Shown here: positions 52,612 through 61,540 of the stretch, in pieces
Position numbering within the stretch: the first letter of the stretch is position 1
Layout: each line of letters begins with the position of its first letter
Source of the DNA: QHXM01 sp032160165
GTDB taxonomy: Bacteria; Acidobacteriota; Blastocatellia; Pyrinomonadales; Pyrinomonadaceae
Reading direction: 5' to 3'
Length of the DNA: 64,000 bases
Assembly: GCA_032160165.1 (NCBI GenBank)
Contig: JAVHWA010000182.1
Span: forward strand, 31,581-95,580
The notes under the pieces: generated by a model
The model's input: only the letters and a program-made list of their open reading frames with translations
What the model was told of the DNA's origin: nothing
Database searches by the model: none
Translations under genes and position numbers: made by a program

Positions 52612-53128
52612 ATCAAAGAATAGAAACGTGAGTGAAGAACGCAAGCGCGCGGCCTTCTGTACTAAACAGAAATGTCTTACTCATAAAGTTGTCATCGGTA
52701 GAGCTGATTGCGACTCAGAATGCATGGCGGGATTGTGTGTCCTAACTACAAGTGGTAATAGTTTGTGTCTCGCAATGGTGAGCTGAAGGTAGGTGGCATC
52801 TTTATTGTGAGGCTAAGCAAATGATCCGATGTCTCCGCACTTCATCGCAGATAGAGAAAGAGTGAAGACCGGCCAGCACTACGTTGCAGAGATGCTTCGT
52901 AGCTGGAGATCAACTGTCGATGAAGTTGAAGGTGGAATGTTTCCCGATTTCGATAATGACCAATAGCGGTGTCCCAGGAATGAGGTTTCTTATTTCAGGT
53001 TCGTGTTCCGCAAATGTTCCGCAGCGACACGCCGAAAGGGACATCGAGAGTCCACTATGCCTATAAGGCCCATGCAGATTTATTCAGGAATTTTGTAAGT
53101 CTTGCAAATAAAACGTGTTACAGGCAGA
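52612..53128. other. Right island margin without a gene
   Basis: About 515 bases with only short frames. I looked for a tyrosine-recombinase C-terminus (RHTYGS/GH..TTxxY type) and did not find one. A short repeat of gttccgcaaatgttccgcag occurs at 53004. Confidence 0.45.
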
Positions 53129-53174
53129 TTCCCAAGCTGAGGGTCGCGAGTTCGAGCCTCGTCGCCCGCTCCAT
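53129..53174 (+). repeat. Right attachment repeat (attR): partial tRNA-Gly copy
   Basis: A 46-base exact copy of the tRNA-Gly 3' part (ttcccaagctgaggg to cgcccgctccat). The acceptor 5' strand and D-arm are missing, so it cannot make a tRNA. Confidence 0.92.
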
Positions 53175-53351
53175 TTCTTCTCCTTCCACGTATCGTAAAG
53201 AAACGTAAGCGACCAGCAAGCGTACACATTGGATCGCTGCTGGCACCTTAGACTGCGATATCGCAGTCAGATTTCGAGCATCTAAGCTGGCACATCGGTT
53301 GCGACTGATAGCAGGCTTACAACCAAGACTTAACAGCAGGAGGAGAACGAC

Positions 53352-53897
53352 GTGCGCATCAAGCTTATGGTTGGCGCATCAACTTTGGCACTGGCTGTGA
53401 TGGCCGGCTGCGGGAGCGATGCGAACACCAATTCCAATACTACTACCACCAACTCAAACGTGAAGGCCGAGGTGGTGACACCAGCGCCGGAATATGAGAC
53501 CACTACCGCCACCACAAACGGCGTGACAACAGAGACACGAACCTATCGAAACAACCCGCGACTCTCGAAGGTCGTAATAACCACCAAAGACGGAAAGCGA
53601 ACTGCCGTCGCCGTCAACGCGTCGGGTGAAGAGCGCGAGCTCCGAACAGACGATCTTGACGATCTCTTAAGAAAGTCAGGCGACGAGATCGCTAAGGGGG
53701 CAGGATGGGTAGCGGACAAAGCTGAGGACGTGGGAGGCAAGGCAGTCGAAGGCGCCAAGACCGTTGGCGAGAAGACGGGAGAAGGCGCGAAGAAGGTAGG
53801 CGAGAAGGCTGTCGAAGGCGCCAAGACCGTCGGTAACAAAACCGTAGAGGGCGCCAAGAAGGTTGGCGGCGCGGTGAAGAACGCAGTAACGCCTTGA
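53352..53897 (+). CDS. Lipoprotein with LEA-like repeats
   Basis: A 181-residue protein. The lipoprotein signal is STLALAVMAGCGS with lipid-bound Cys at about 20. An Asn/Thr-rich linker leads to a small conserved region (SKVVITTKDGKRTAVAV). The last 80 residues are Lys/Gly/Ala/Val-rich 8- to 11-residue repeats (AVEGAKTVGEKTGEGAKKVG, EKAVEGAKTVGNK), similar to LEA/YtxH-type stress proteins. GTG 53352 is supported by aggagga. It is followed by a strong terminator. Role in envelope stress or desiccation is inferred only. Confidence 0.75.
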   Translation: MRIKLMVGASTLALAVMAGCGSDANTNSNTTTTNSNVKAEVVTPAPEYETTTATTNGVTTETRTYRNNPRLSKVVITTKDGKRTAVAVNASGEERELRTDDLDDLLRKSGDEIAKGAGWVADKAEDVGGKAVEGAKTVGEKTGEGAKKVGEKAVEGAKTVGNKTVEGAKKVGGAVKNAVTP

Positions 53898-53927
53898 GAT
53901 TTCTCTTTAATTGAATTGTCAGCAATC

Positions 53928-53957
53928 GGGCAACCGCTAACCACGGTTGCCCTTTTT
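53928..53957 (+). terminator. Rho-independent terminator
   Basis: gggcaaccg pairs perfectly with cggttgccc around a 7-base loop, followed directly by ttttt. It ends the lipoprotein transcript. Confidence 0.9.
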
Positions 53958-53961
53958 CGTA

Positions 53962-54064
53962 GCGCAAACTATTGGTTTGCGCGCTGGCCAGAGTATCCAA
54001 TCAACCCAAACTTACAGTCTGCGCTACACCGGATGGCTCAAACGCAAACTAACAGTTTGCGCTA
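53962..54064. repeat. GCGCAAACT palindromic repeat cluster
   Basis: Palindrome 1: gcgcaaac-tattg-gtttgcgc (53962-53982). Palindrome 2: cgcaaact-aac-agtttgcg (54043-54061), followed by ctac. A related half-unit, acttacagtctgcgctac, lies at 54009. REP-like in appearance. Confidence 0.75.
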
Positions 54065-54118
54065 CCGACTTGTTATACTTCCGGCCGAAGATTTGACTCC
54101 GGAGGAGGAGCTTGGGCG

Positions 54119-54415
54119 ATGACTGATACCAACCGTTTCACACTGCTGTGTCCCTGCTGCGAGACCACACTTACAGTCGACGCTCAGACGGGCGCCATCA
54201 TTTCGCATGAAGAGAAAGCGAAACCGATGGCATCCTTCGACGAGATGCTCAAAGGGCTGGACAAGCAGAAGCAGCATCGCGAACAAATCTTCCAACAGGA
54301 GCTCGGCTCGTTGAAGGACCGCGAACGCCTGCTGGAAGAGAAATTCCAGGAGGCCATGAAGCGGGCTGAGAAAGACAAGGACAAGCCGTTCATCAATCCC
54401 ATGGATATAGATTGA
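54119..54415 (+). CDS. Small zinc-ribbon/coiled-coil protein
   Basis: A 98-residue protein. A CxxC pair sits near the N-terminus (FTLLCPCCETTLTVDAQTG), and the rest is a charged coiled coil (QEL...LEEKFQEAMKRAEKDKD). Only one cysteine pair is present, so a metal site would need a dimer. gaggaggag precedes the start. Unknown function; no link to its neighbours is clear. Confidence 0.7.
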   Translation: MTDTNRFTLLCPCCETTLTVDAQTGAIISHEEKAKPMASFDEMLKGLDKQKQHREQIFQQELGSLKDRERLLEEKFQEAMKRAEKDKDKPFINPMDID

Positions 54416-54479
54416 TAATTACGAACCGTGGTGAACTGCTCCCCGCTCTCCTCGCATCCAACCGCCCGATGGAGAACTC

Positions 54480-55088
54480 ATGAAGAAGAGTTTTTGCTTA
54501 TTCATCCTTCTGGCCATAGGCGCATCAATCGCGGGCGCGCAGACCGCTCAAACCGACGCCAGCGCAAACGATGACGCCGCCGTGGCCGCGAGGAAGCTCG
54601 CAAGCCATGATCCGCTCGTTCGCCAGGGGGCTGCTGAAGTGTTGGCGCGCGCCGGAGCAACCGAGCACCGTCGCGTGGTCGAGGGCTATCGGCTTCAGGA
54701 GAAGAATTCGCGCGTTAGGCTGGCTTTGGAGTGGGCGCTCTACCGAATGGGAAAGAGCGAGTCTCTGTTTACTATCGTTAGGGCGCTCGATTCATCGCGC
54801 GATGATCAAGCCGCGTCATATCTCAACACGCTGGAGGACCCTAAGCCGCTCTACTTCTTTCTCGAGCGGATGAACGGCAATACCCAGATCAAGCTCCTGG
54901 ATATCCTGGCGAGAGTCGGCGACGCTGGCACCCTCGACAAGATCAAGCCTTACTCTAACTCTTTCGATTCCAAAATTGCCGAAGCGGCTCAGCGCGCTGC
55001 GCGCGAGATTGAGCAGCGTCTGGGCGAGACGCCTGCGAATAGATCGACCCGGCCACGAAAGGCTATTGCGTCGGAGAATACGGGGTAG
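54480..55088 (+). CDS. Secreted HEAT-repeat protein
   Basis: A 202-residue protein with signal peptide FCLFILLAIGASIAGAQ. The mature part has HEAT-like helical pairs (AARKLASHDPLVRQGAAEVL, NSRVRLALEWALYRMG, KLLDILARVGDAGTLDKIKP). It probably binds a protein in the periplasm; no enzyme motif. ATG 54480 with ggagaact upstream. Confidence 0.75.
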   Translation: MKKSFCLFILLAIGASIAGAQTAQTDASANDDAAVAARKLASHDPLVRQGAAEVLARAGATEHRRVVEGYRLQEKNSRVRLALEWALYRMGKSESLFTIVRALDSSRDDQAASYLNTLEDPKPLYFFLERMNGNTQIKLLDILARVGDAGTLDKIKPYSNSFDSKIAEAAQRAAREIEQRLGETPANRSTRPRKAIASENTG

Positions 55089-55154
55089 TCTTCCGAATTG
55101 GAAGCGACGCTTAGATTCGGCGGCTTTTTCTCCACCCCTATCCTGGAACTCCGC

Positions 55155-55775
55155 TCACACAACTTCGGCTGCACGCAGACAAGCCTCGTACTTCTGAGAA
55201 TAGGCTCCCACTCGCAAGGCCCATTTGTATGCGGTGCCGGACACCCCGTTGACGATGTTGCGTGCGCTCACATAGTCTTTTTTTGTCGCTGTGAGAAAGT
55301 CGGCGAGCTTGTAGGGTTTGCCGCCCAACTTCCTCGGCCGGCTCCTAAAGAGTCCCTGGACGCAACCTATGCTTAGAATGTCGTAGCCGACTTTGGGCTG
55401 CAACACAAGATCGGGATTGCTGACAAGTTGGTCACCCATGCCCAAAAGCCTGCTGAACTTCTGATAATTTCCTTTCCAAGTGAGCTGCGCGTACCCTCGG
55501 CCATAGAATCCCGTGTTCCAATATTTGCTCTGATACTTCTTCCAGACTTCGGTGTTCGGGGCGGCCTTATTCTCTTTAATCGGGAGCAGGCTCGCCCCTA
55601 CTTCGTTTCGCATAGTTCCCAACAGATAAGCAGCCCATTCAATTCGCTGTAGGTTTGGATCAACTGCGATAAAGCCTAGCAGATTTTGAGTAGACTTCTT
55701 TTCCGTAGCGTGGGGAAGGTGCCCGAATTGGGTCTTATAGGCCGCCCAGAACTTAGCATTATCGAACTTAAACAT
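55155..55775 (-). CDS. GH19-type chitinase-like/lysozyme protein
   Basis: A 206-residue protein without signal peptide. It resembles glycoside hydrolase family 19 and endolysin relatives: WAAYLLGTMRNEVGASLLPI gives the candidate catalytic Glu, and NTGFYGRGYAQLTWKGNYQK is the family's second hallmark. Likely peptidoglycan or chitin cleavage. The lack of a secretion signal suggests a phage-derived endolysin or holin-dependent export, but no other phage genes lie here. Confidence 0.8.
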   Translation of the reverse strand: MFKFDNAKFWAAYKTQFGHLPHATEKKSTQNLLGFIAVDPNLQRIEWAAYLLGTMRNEVGASLLPIKENKAAPNTEVWKKYQSKYWNTGFYGRGYAQLTWKGNYQKFSRLLGMGDQLVSNPDLVLQPKVGYDILSIGCVQGLFRSRPRKLGGKPYKLADFLTATKKDYVSARNIVNGVSGTAYKWALRVGAYSQKYEACLRAAEVV

Positions 55776-55945
55776 ATTCGTGCCTCCAGAGCGAGAGATT
55801 CACTCGTGACGGGAGATATTATCTTGGGTCGCAGATTAAGAGAAGTCTTAGGTCTCAGTTTTCACGGTGCTCCGGTTTCGATGTTGCTGTGATGAATTAT
55901 CTCTTGCCAGATGTTTAATTAGTCCGGCTATACTACTCTCATAAG

Positions 55946-57718
55946 ATGCATCGCAACCTCCGCTCATTCCTTGATCTGCTCGAACGCGAAAATGATCTCG
56001 TTACTATCGACGCGACGGTCGATCCGTATCTGGAAGCTGCCGAAATCCATCGTCGAGTGATCGCGCGCGGAGGTCCGGCGCTCTTGTTTAAGAAGGTCGG
56101 GCGCAGTCGCTATCCGGTCGTCACCAATCTCTTTGGGACCGAGCGACGCATCGAGCTTGCTTTTGGTCCGAAGCCTGAAAATCTTGTACGCGAAGCAGTG
56201 CAAGTGTTCGAGTCGCTTCTTCCGCCGAAGCCCGGCGAACTCTGGAAGCATAAGGGGCTCGCCCTCGAGGCCCTTAAACTCGGCACGCGCAACACCAACA
56301 GGGCACCGGTCCTGCAGGTTGCCGACAGGCCTGCGCGTCTCGATGAGCTGCCTGTTCTGACTACCTGGCATGAAGACGGCGGTCCATTCATTACGCTGCC
56401 GCTCGTCTATACCGAACATCCCAAAACGGGGAAACACAATCTCGGCATATACCGCTTACAGCGCTATGATGCGCGCACGACGGGCCTGCACTGGCAGATT
56501 CACAAAGGCGGAGGCTTTCATTACTTCGAAGCCGAGCGGCTGAATCAATCACTGCCGGTCACGGTGTTCATCGGTGGGCCTCCGGCACTGATTCTTGCGG
56601 CGGTCGCGCCTCTCCCCGAGGATGTACCTGAACTTGTACTCGCGTCGCTGCTCGCCGGGGAAAGAGTTCGAATGACGAAGAATCCACTCGCACACGGACA
56701 CCGACTGGCGGCAGAAGCCGAGTTCGCTCTCGTCGGCTCTGCCCCTCCTCACGAGAGGCGACCGGAAGGACCGTTCGGCGATCATTACGGATACTACTCA
56801 CTGCAACACGACTATCCGGTATTTCATGTGGACGCCGTCTTTCATCGGCGCGATGCCATCTACCCTGCGACCGTTGTCGGTAAACCGAGACAGGAAGACT
56901 TCTTCATAGGCGACTACTTGCAACGTCTCTTATCGCCGCTCTTCCCACTCGTGATGCCGAGCGTTCGCGATCTCTGGTCCTACGGCGAAACCGGATTCCA
57001 CTCGCTTGCTGCGGCTGTCGTCAACGAGCGTTACAAACGCGAAGCCCTCGTATCTGGATTCAGGATCTTGGGAGAAGGTCAACTCTCGCTCACAAAATTT
57101 CTAATCCTGACCGACACGCCTCAGGACCTGAAAGATTTTCGCAAGTTGCTCGAGCATGTGCTGGCGCGCTTCGTTCCTGAAACCGACCTCTTCATTTTTT
57201 CCAATGTCTCGATGGACACCCTTGATTACACAAGTGGAAAGGTGAACGAAGGAAGCAAGGCGATCTTGCTTGGCTTGGGCGACGCGCTGCGAGACCTGCC
57301 TGGCGAGTTCACGGGCCAACTACCAGGCGATGTCGCGCGAGCTGAAGTTTTCTGCAAAGGATGTCTCGTGCTCGAGGGTCTGCCATACGATCAAGACCCG
57401 ATGCAGGCGGCACGACTGGCGCGAGAGCCGGTGTTCGCTGACTGGCCGCTTATCGTCCTGCATGACGATGCGAGCGTGGCAAGAGATGTCTCCGCGTTTC
57501 TTTGGGCGACCTGGACGCGATTTGAACCTGCGTCAGATGTCTTCGCGGCAGACACAAACGTCGTCCGCCATCATCTGGCCTATCGCGCCCCGATTGTGAT
57601 AGATGCTCGCACCAAACCAGGCTTTCCACGCGAACTGGTCGTGCGCCCGGACATTGCGGAACTCGTCGACCGCAGGTGGAATGAATATTTTCCGCGCGGC
57701 ACAAGCTGGACCAACTAG
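55946..57718 (+). CDS. UbiD-family (de)carboxylase
   Basis: A 590-residue prenylated-FMN-dependent enzyme of the longer UbiD subtype. Features: NLRSFLDLLERENDLVTIDA, PVVTNLFGTERRIELAFG, HWQIHKGGGFHY, PLAHGHRLAAEAEFALVG, and the family hallmark PEGPFGDHYGYYS with catalytic Glu. The cofactor-making UbiX is not next to it. It may act on 4-hydroxybenzoate-type quinone precursors; substrate uncertain. The next two genes follow within 5 bases each, so they form one operon. Confidence 0.9.
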   Translation: MHRNLRSFLDLLERENDLVTIDATVDPYLEAAEIHRRVIARGGPALLFKKVGRSRYPVVTNLFGTERRIELAFGPKPENLVREAVQVFESLLPPKPGELWKHKGLALEALKLGTRNTNRAPVLQVADRPARLDELPVLTTWHEDGGPFITLPLVYTEHPKTGKHNLGIYRLQRYDARTTGLHWQIHKGGGFHYFEAERLNQSLPVTVFIGGPPALILAAVAPLPEDVPELVLASLLAGERVRMTKNPLAHGHRLAAEAEFALVGSAPPHERRPEGPFGDHYGYYSLQHDYPVFHVDAVFHRRDAIYPATVVGKPRQEDFFIGDYLQRLLSPLFPLVMPSVRDLWSYGETGFHSLAAAVVNERYKREALVSGFRILGEGQLSLTKFLILTDTPQDLKDFRKLLEHVLARFVPETDLFIFSNVSMDTLDYTSGKVNEGSKAILLGLGDALRDLPGEFTGQLPGDVARAEVFCKGCLVLEGLPYDQDPMQAARLAREPVFADWPLIVLHDDASVARDVSAFLWATWTRFEPASDVFAADTNVVRHHLAYRAPIVIDARTKPGFPRELVVRPDIAELVDRRWNEYFPRGTSWTN

Positions 57719-57722
57719 ATCT

Positions 57723-58583
57723 ATGCGAATCAGACGGCCCAGCAAAAAGTTCGTTCTCAAGATTGCTGCCGCGATCGCACTGCTGGTCGTGGCCCTTGGG
57801 ATTTGGGCTTTCTTCATCGAACCAAACCGTCTGATCGTGAGGAACGAGACCATCAGGGTGAATAACTGGCCCGCGGGTTTCGAGAAGATTAAGGTTGCGG
57901 TCCTGGCTGATCTACACGTTGGGGCTCCGTTCATCAACACTGCGAAGCTTCAGCTAATCGTCCAGCGTGTGAACGAGAACAATCCGGACATTGTCGTGCT
58001 TCTGGGTGATTTCATCTCCGACGTACGCGGCGGCACTGTGGTTCCTCCGGAGATCACCGCTGAGAATTTGAAGAACCTACGCGCGCGGTATGGAGTTTAC
58101 GCGGTCCTGGGGAATCACGATTGGTCGTTTGATGGAATGCGAGTCGAGCGCGCCCTCGAGAGTGTTGGGTTTCGAGTGCTGGAAAATGATGTAGCGAGGC
58201 TCGAAGCAAACGGCGATGCGATATGGCTTGCTGGGTTCGGCGACCTATGGACAGGCCGACCCGAGGTCGAAGCAACGCTGGCGAAGCTAACAGATGCAAA
58301 CCCAGTGATCGGGTTGACGCATAATCCCGATCTCTTTCCGCGCATTCCCTCAAGTGTGGCCCTTACGCTCGCGGGCCACACTCATGGGGGACAAGTCAAT
58401 CTTCCTTTTTTTGGACGTAGCCAGGTGCCATCGGAGTTCGGACAGCGTTATGCCGCGGGCCTGGTGGTAGAAAACAATCATCAGCTGTTCGTGACCACAG
58501 GAATCGGCACCAGCATAATCCCCATACGCTTCCGAGTGCCTCCTGAAATTGTAATCTTAACGGTGACCTCAGCGCCGGAGTGA
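57723..58583 (+). CDS. Membrane-anchored metallophosphoesterase (YkuE-like)
   Basis: A 286-residue calcineurin-type phosphoesterase. An N-terminal helix (IAAAIALLVVALGIWAFFI) anchors it. Metal motifs: VAVLADLHVGAPF, VLLGDFISDVR, VLGNHDWSF and LAGHTHGGQVNLP; all five are kept. YkuE-type enzymes act on lipid pyrophosphates or similar; the substrate here is unknown. ATG 57723 is 5 bases after the UbiD stop; the open frame extends upstream into the UbiD gene. Confidence 0.88.
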   Translation: MRIRRPSKKFVLKIAAAIALLVVALGIWAFFIEPNRLIVRNETIRVNNWPAGFEKIKVAVLADLHVGAPFINTAKLQLIVQRVNENNPDIVVLLGDFISDVRGGTVVPPEITAENLKNLRARYGVYAVLGNHDWSFDGMRVERALESVGFRVLENDVARLEANGDAIWLAGFGDLWTGRPEVEATLAKLTDANPVIGLTHNPDLFPRIPSSVALTLAGHTHGGQVNLPFFGRSQVPSEFGQRYAAGLVVENNHQLFVTTGIGTSIIPIRFRVPPEIVILTVTSAPE

Positions 58584-58587
58584 TCAG

Positions 58588-59847
58588 GTGACAGCTATAG
58601 CGGAAGTGAAGACGCGCGAACGTCGCGGCGGTCTCGGTGTTGTGGAGACCCGCGACACCACTTGCTGCATTGTCGGTGGCGGGCCTGGAGGCGCCATACT
58701 TGCCCTGCTTCTGGCGCGCAAGGGAATCCCGGTGGTCCTTTTGGAAGCTCACGATGATTTCGACCGAGACTTTCGCGGAGATACGATCCACCCCTCGGCC
58801 CTTGAGATCCTCGATGAGCTGGGCCTGGCCGACAGGCTCCTCAAACTTCGTCATTCCAGGATTCGGACCGCGGCCTTCATGACTCCGGAAGGACGGGTTA
58901 CGCTTGCGGACTTTGGCCGGCTTAACACGAAATTTCCCTACATCGCCATGATCCCGCAGGTGCACTTCCTTGAGTTCATCGTAGGCGAAGCAAAACAATA
59001 TCCAAGCTTTAATTTGATGATGGGTGCTCGCGTCGAAGAGTTGATCGAAGAAGACGGAGAGGTGAGGGGAGTGCGGTACCGCGCCAATGATGGCTGGCAC
59101 GAGGTACGCGCGCACCTAACCGTCGGAGCCGACGGGCGCGGCTCGCGCCTTCGCCACCTTGCTGAGCTCGAACCCATCAAAACCTCTCCGCCAATGGATG
59201 TGCTTTGGTTTCGCCTGCCGCGGAAGCCTTCCGATCCTGAAGGCGTGCTTGCGAGATTCAGTCGCGGACACGCCATCGTCATGCTCGACCGACTGGATCA
59301 ATGGCAGGTGGGTTATGTCATTCTCAAAGGCAGCTATCAACAACTTCGGGCGGCCGGACTCGACGCCCTGCGCAAGTCGATTGCCGGGACTCTGCCTGAC
59401 TTCGCTGACCGTGCAGGAGCACTTACGGACTGGAAGCAGGTCTCAATCCTCTCTGTCGAGTCGAATCGGCTGAAGCAGTGGTACCTTCCCGGGTTGTTAC
59501 TCATAGGCGACGCCGCACACGTCATGTCACCCGTCGGCGGCGTGGGAATCAACTACGCGATCCAGGATGCAGTCGTGGCGGCCAACGTCCTCAGCGACCC
59601 GCTGCGACTTCGCGACGTTCGCGTGAGCGACCTGCGCGAAGTGCAGCGGCAACGCGAGTGGCCGGTACGGGTCATCCAGCGGATTCAGGCCCTCATCCAA
59701 AAACGAGTCATCGCGGGTGCTTTGAATGCAACTCAGGCCTTCCAATTGCCGTGGCTTGTGCGGGTGCTGTTAGGAATTCCGATCCTGCGCGACCTGCCAG
59801 CACGCATAATTGCCTTTGGCATCAAACGAGTCAGGGTGGAGACTTGA
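58588..59847 (+). CDS. FAD-dependent monooxygenase (PHBH/UbiH-like)
   Basis: A 419-residue flavoprotein. FAD site: CCIVGGGPGGAILALLLARK, then LTVGADGRGSRLRHLA (DG motif) and LLIGDAAHVMSPVGGVGINY (GD motif). It fits the p-hydroxybenzoate hydroxylase fold. Position after a UbiD-family decarboxylase suggests a role in quinone or aromatic metabolism. GTG 58588 is 5 bases after the previous stop and preceded by gatcag; no better start is seen. Confidence 0.9.
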   Translation: MTAIAEVKTRERRGGLGVVETRDTTCCIVGGGPGGAILALLLARKGIPVVLLEAHDDFDRDFRGDTIHPSALEILDELGLADRLLKLRHSRIRTAAFMTPEGRVTLADFGRLNTKFPYIAMIPQVHFLEFIVGEAKQYPSFNLMMGARVEELIEEDGEVRGVRYRANDGWHEVRAHLTVGADGRGSRLRHLAELEPIKTSPPMDVLWFRLPRKPSDPEGVLARFSRGHAIVMLDRLDQWQVGYVILKGSYQQLRAAGLDALRKSIAGTLPDFADRAGALTDWKQVSILSVESNRLKQWYLPGLLLIGDAAHVMSPVGGVGINYAIQDAVVAANVLSDPLRLRDVRVSDLREVQRQREWPVRVIQRIQALIQKRVIAGALNATQAFQLPWLVRVLLGIPILRDLPARIIAFGIKRVRVET

Positions 59848-60074
59848 ATGAACGGCTGTTGTATTACCTCGCGAGTTCTCGCGGCTTAGCACGCCTACGC
59901 ACCTTCACGACCGAGACGTTGTCCAGAATGGGCGAGTCGCCTATCGGGTCAGAACCGCCTGCGTCAGCGGGCGGGTTCTAGAGCAGCGTACACGATCTGC
60001 CACTGAGGCGATGCGACTCCGCGCGGCAAGCCGCCCGCTGACGCAGGCGGTTCTGACCCGAGTCGTGAGCAATC
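59848..60074. repeat. Spacer carrying a perfect 30-bp inverted repeat
   Basis: The arms cgggtcagaaccgcctgcgt + cagcgggcgg (59945-59974) and ccgcccgctg + acgcaggcggttctgacccg (60031-60060) are exact reverse complements around a 56-base loop. They lie between convergent genes. It could terminate both transcripts, or be a REP/MITE-like element. Confidence 0.9.
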
Positions 60075-61505
60075 CTAATGAGGCAGTTTGATCGTGAACA
60101 CCGCGCCGTCACCGGAGGCGTTGGCGGCCGTCAATGTCCCACCATGCTCGGCGATTACGCGGTGAGCCAGCGCCAGCCCCACTCCATGACCGGTTGTCTT
60201 GGTAGTGAAGAATGGGATGAATATCCGCTGAAGATCAGTCGACTCGATCCCGCCACCGCTGTCGCGGATTTCAATTATCGCCCACTGTTTTCCCGAAGCA
60301 TCATTCCAAACCGAGCCGTGCACCTCGACGAACCGTTCTGTTGCCCCTTCGCCTATTGCCTCTGCGGCATTACGCAGAAGGTTAAGCAACGCCTGACGAA
60401 GCATGCGCTCATCGGCAGCTACGTGGGGAAACTCTCCTGCGATGCGTAGCTCGATGCTCTGCTCATGGTAGAGAGCGTTTAGCTCGTCTCGACACTCTTC
60501 GACTAGCCGGCTGAGAGAGGTAGCAGCCAACTCGAGGGGTTGAGGACGCGCGAAGTTGAGGAACGCGGTAACCATCTCCGAGAGGTTACGCACTTCCTGA
60601 AGCAGGGCGTTCGACGCTGCGCGCCCATTTTCATCGAGCGTCAGACCCTGCAGCAACTGCGAATAGCCATGTAGTGTCGCCAGTGCATTCTTGAATTCGT
60701 GCGCCAGCCCCGCCGACATCTCGCCCAGGCTTTCAAGATTCTTCTTTAGCGCCACCTGTTCGCGTAACTGAGAGACCTCTGTGAGATCGGTGACCAGACA
60801 CAGTGCGCCTCGCCCTTCCTGATCGGGCGTTGGGTCTATCGGCGCGACAGTTGCTCCCAGACGCCGCACTTGACCGTTGGGCCCGGTGGCCATCGCTTCT
60901 TCGCGGCGAAAGACCTCGCCGGTTTTCAAACAGTTCTCGACCATCTCCGCAAGTTCCGGCGCAGTCCGCAGCAATTCGCGGAGGTCCTTTCCTTCAGCGT
61001 CGCCTTCGGATTCGATGAGCAGGCGGGCCGGTGCGTTGACGACAGTGGCGCGTCCATTCGAATCGAATGCGATCAGGCCTGACGGTACGCTGGCGACAAT
61101 CCGCTCGCTGAACTTCTCGGCCGACGCTGCCCGCGCGCTTGCCTGTGCACTCAGTGCTTCAAGCTCTCGTTGCTGTGCCTGCAACTGCGCCACTACAGAT
61201 TTAAAAGTCTCCAGCACGAATTGGCCTTCGTCACTGCGCTGGCTCGACTGCGCGGCGATCGGTGCGCGCTTGGCTTCACCCACTAACTGTCTGTAGGGAC
61301 GAAGCAACCTGCGGAGGAGCAGCATTACCGAGCCAAAGCTAACTACCAGTATGCCTATAAAGGCTGCGAGCAGAAGAGGCCCGCGCGAGAAGGCGGCGTC
61401 CGGGGCGAGTATCACCAGGCCCAACGCAAAAAGGCCGGCGAGCAGAATAACGCCCGCCAGCATCATCAGCATCAGTCGCGATTTGTTTCCTTTGTCTGGA
61501 AGCAT
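60075..61505 (-). CDS. Membrane sensor histidine kinase (NtrB-like)
   Basis: About 476 residues. Two N-terminal helices (LMMLAGVILLAGLFALGLVI, LLLAAFIGILVVSFGSVMLL) with almost no periplasmic loop, a coiled coil, and a PAS domain (about 140-260) precede HisKA with phospho-His in EMSAGLAHEFKNALATLHGY. The ATPase domain has LNLLRNAAEAIGE, IRDSGGGI and TTGHGVGLALAH. No response regulator is next to it, so it is an orphan here; the NtrC-type protein at 18977 already has its own kinase. Start is ATG 61505 or GTG 61520; the latter has overlapping ggaggt. Confidence 0.88.
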   Translation of the reverse strand: MLPDKGNKSRLMLMMLAGVILLAGLFALGLVILAPDAAFSRGPLLLAAFIGILVVSFGSVMLLLRRLLRPYRQLVGEAKRAPIAAQSSQRSDEGQFVLETFKSVVAQLQAQQRELEALSAQASARAASAEKFSERIVASVPSGLIAFDSNGRATVVNAPARLLIESEGDAEGKDLRELLRTAPELAEMVENCLKTGEVFRREEAMATGPNGQVRRLGATVAPIDPTPDQEGRGALCLVTDLTEVSQLREQVALKKNLESLGEMSAGLAHEFKNALATLHGYSQLLQGLTLDENGRAASNALLQEVRNLSEMVTAFLNFARPQPLELAATSLSRLVEECRDELNALYHEQSIELRIAGEFPHVAADERMLRQALLNLLRNAAEAIGEGATERFVEVHGSVWNDASGKQWAIIEIRDSGGGIESTDLQRIFIPFFTTKTTGHGVGLALAHRVIAEHGGTLTAANASGDGAVFTIKLPH

Positions 61506-61540
61506 GCGGGGAAAACGCACCTCCGGCAGTCTCTATCTCG

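Larger units (their letters stand above)
42711..53174. mobile_element. Putative genomic island integrated in tRNA-Gly
   Basis: A 10.4-kb segment bounded by a 46-base direct repeat made of the tRNA-Gly 3' half (42711-42756 and 53129-53174). Between the repeats the DNA is visibly richer in A+T, the codon choices differ (many tta, aga, ata), and most genes are unknown or broken. No tyrosine or serine recombinase could be recognised, so it may have lost its integrase and be immobile, or depend on one supplied elsewhere. Contents: two secreted proteins, an HTH/DUF6036/HigA-like broken module, PIN-like and HEPN-motif proteins, and several small membrane proteins. Confidence 0.85.

Noticed and set aside
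53129..53174. Second tRNA-Gly gene
   Set aside because: Only the 3' half is present; the acceptor 5' strand and D-arm are missing, so it is an attachment-site copy.
52884..53208. Possible integrase C-terminus at the right end of the island
   Set aside because: The short frames lack the Arg-His-Arg-Tyr pattern of tyrosine recombinases and one crosses the att repeat.
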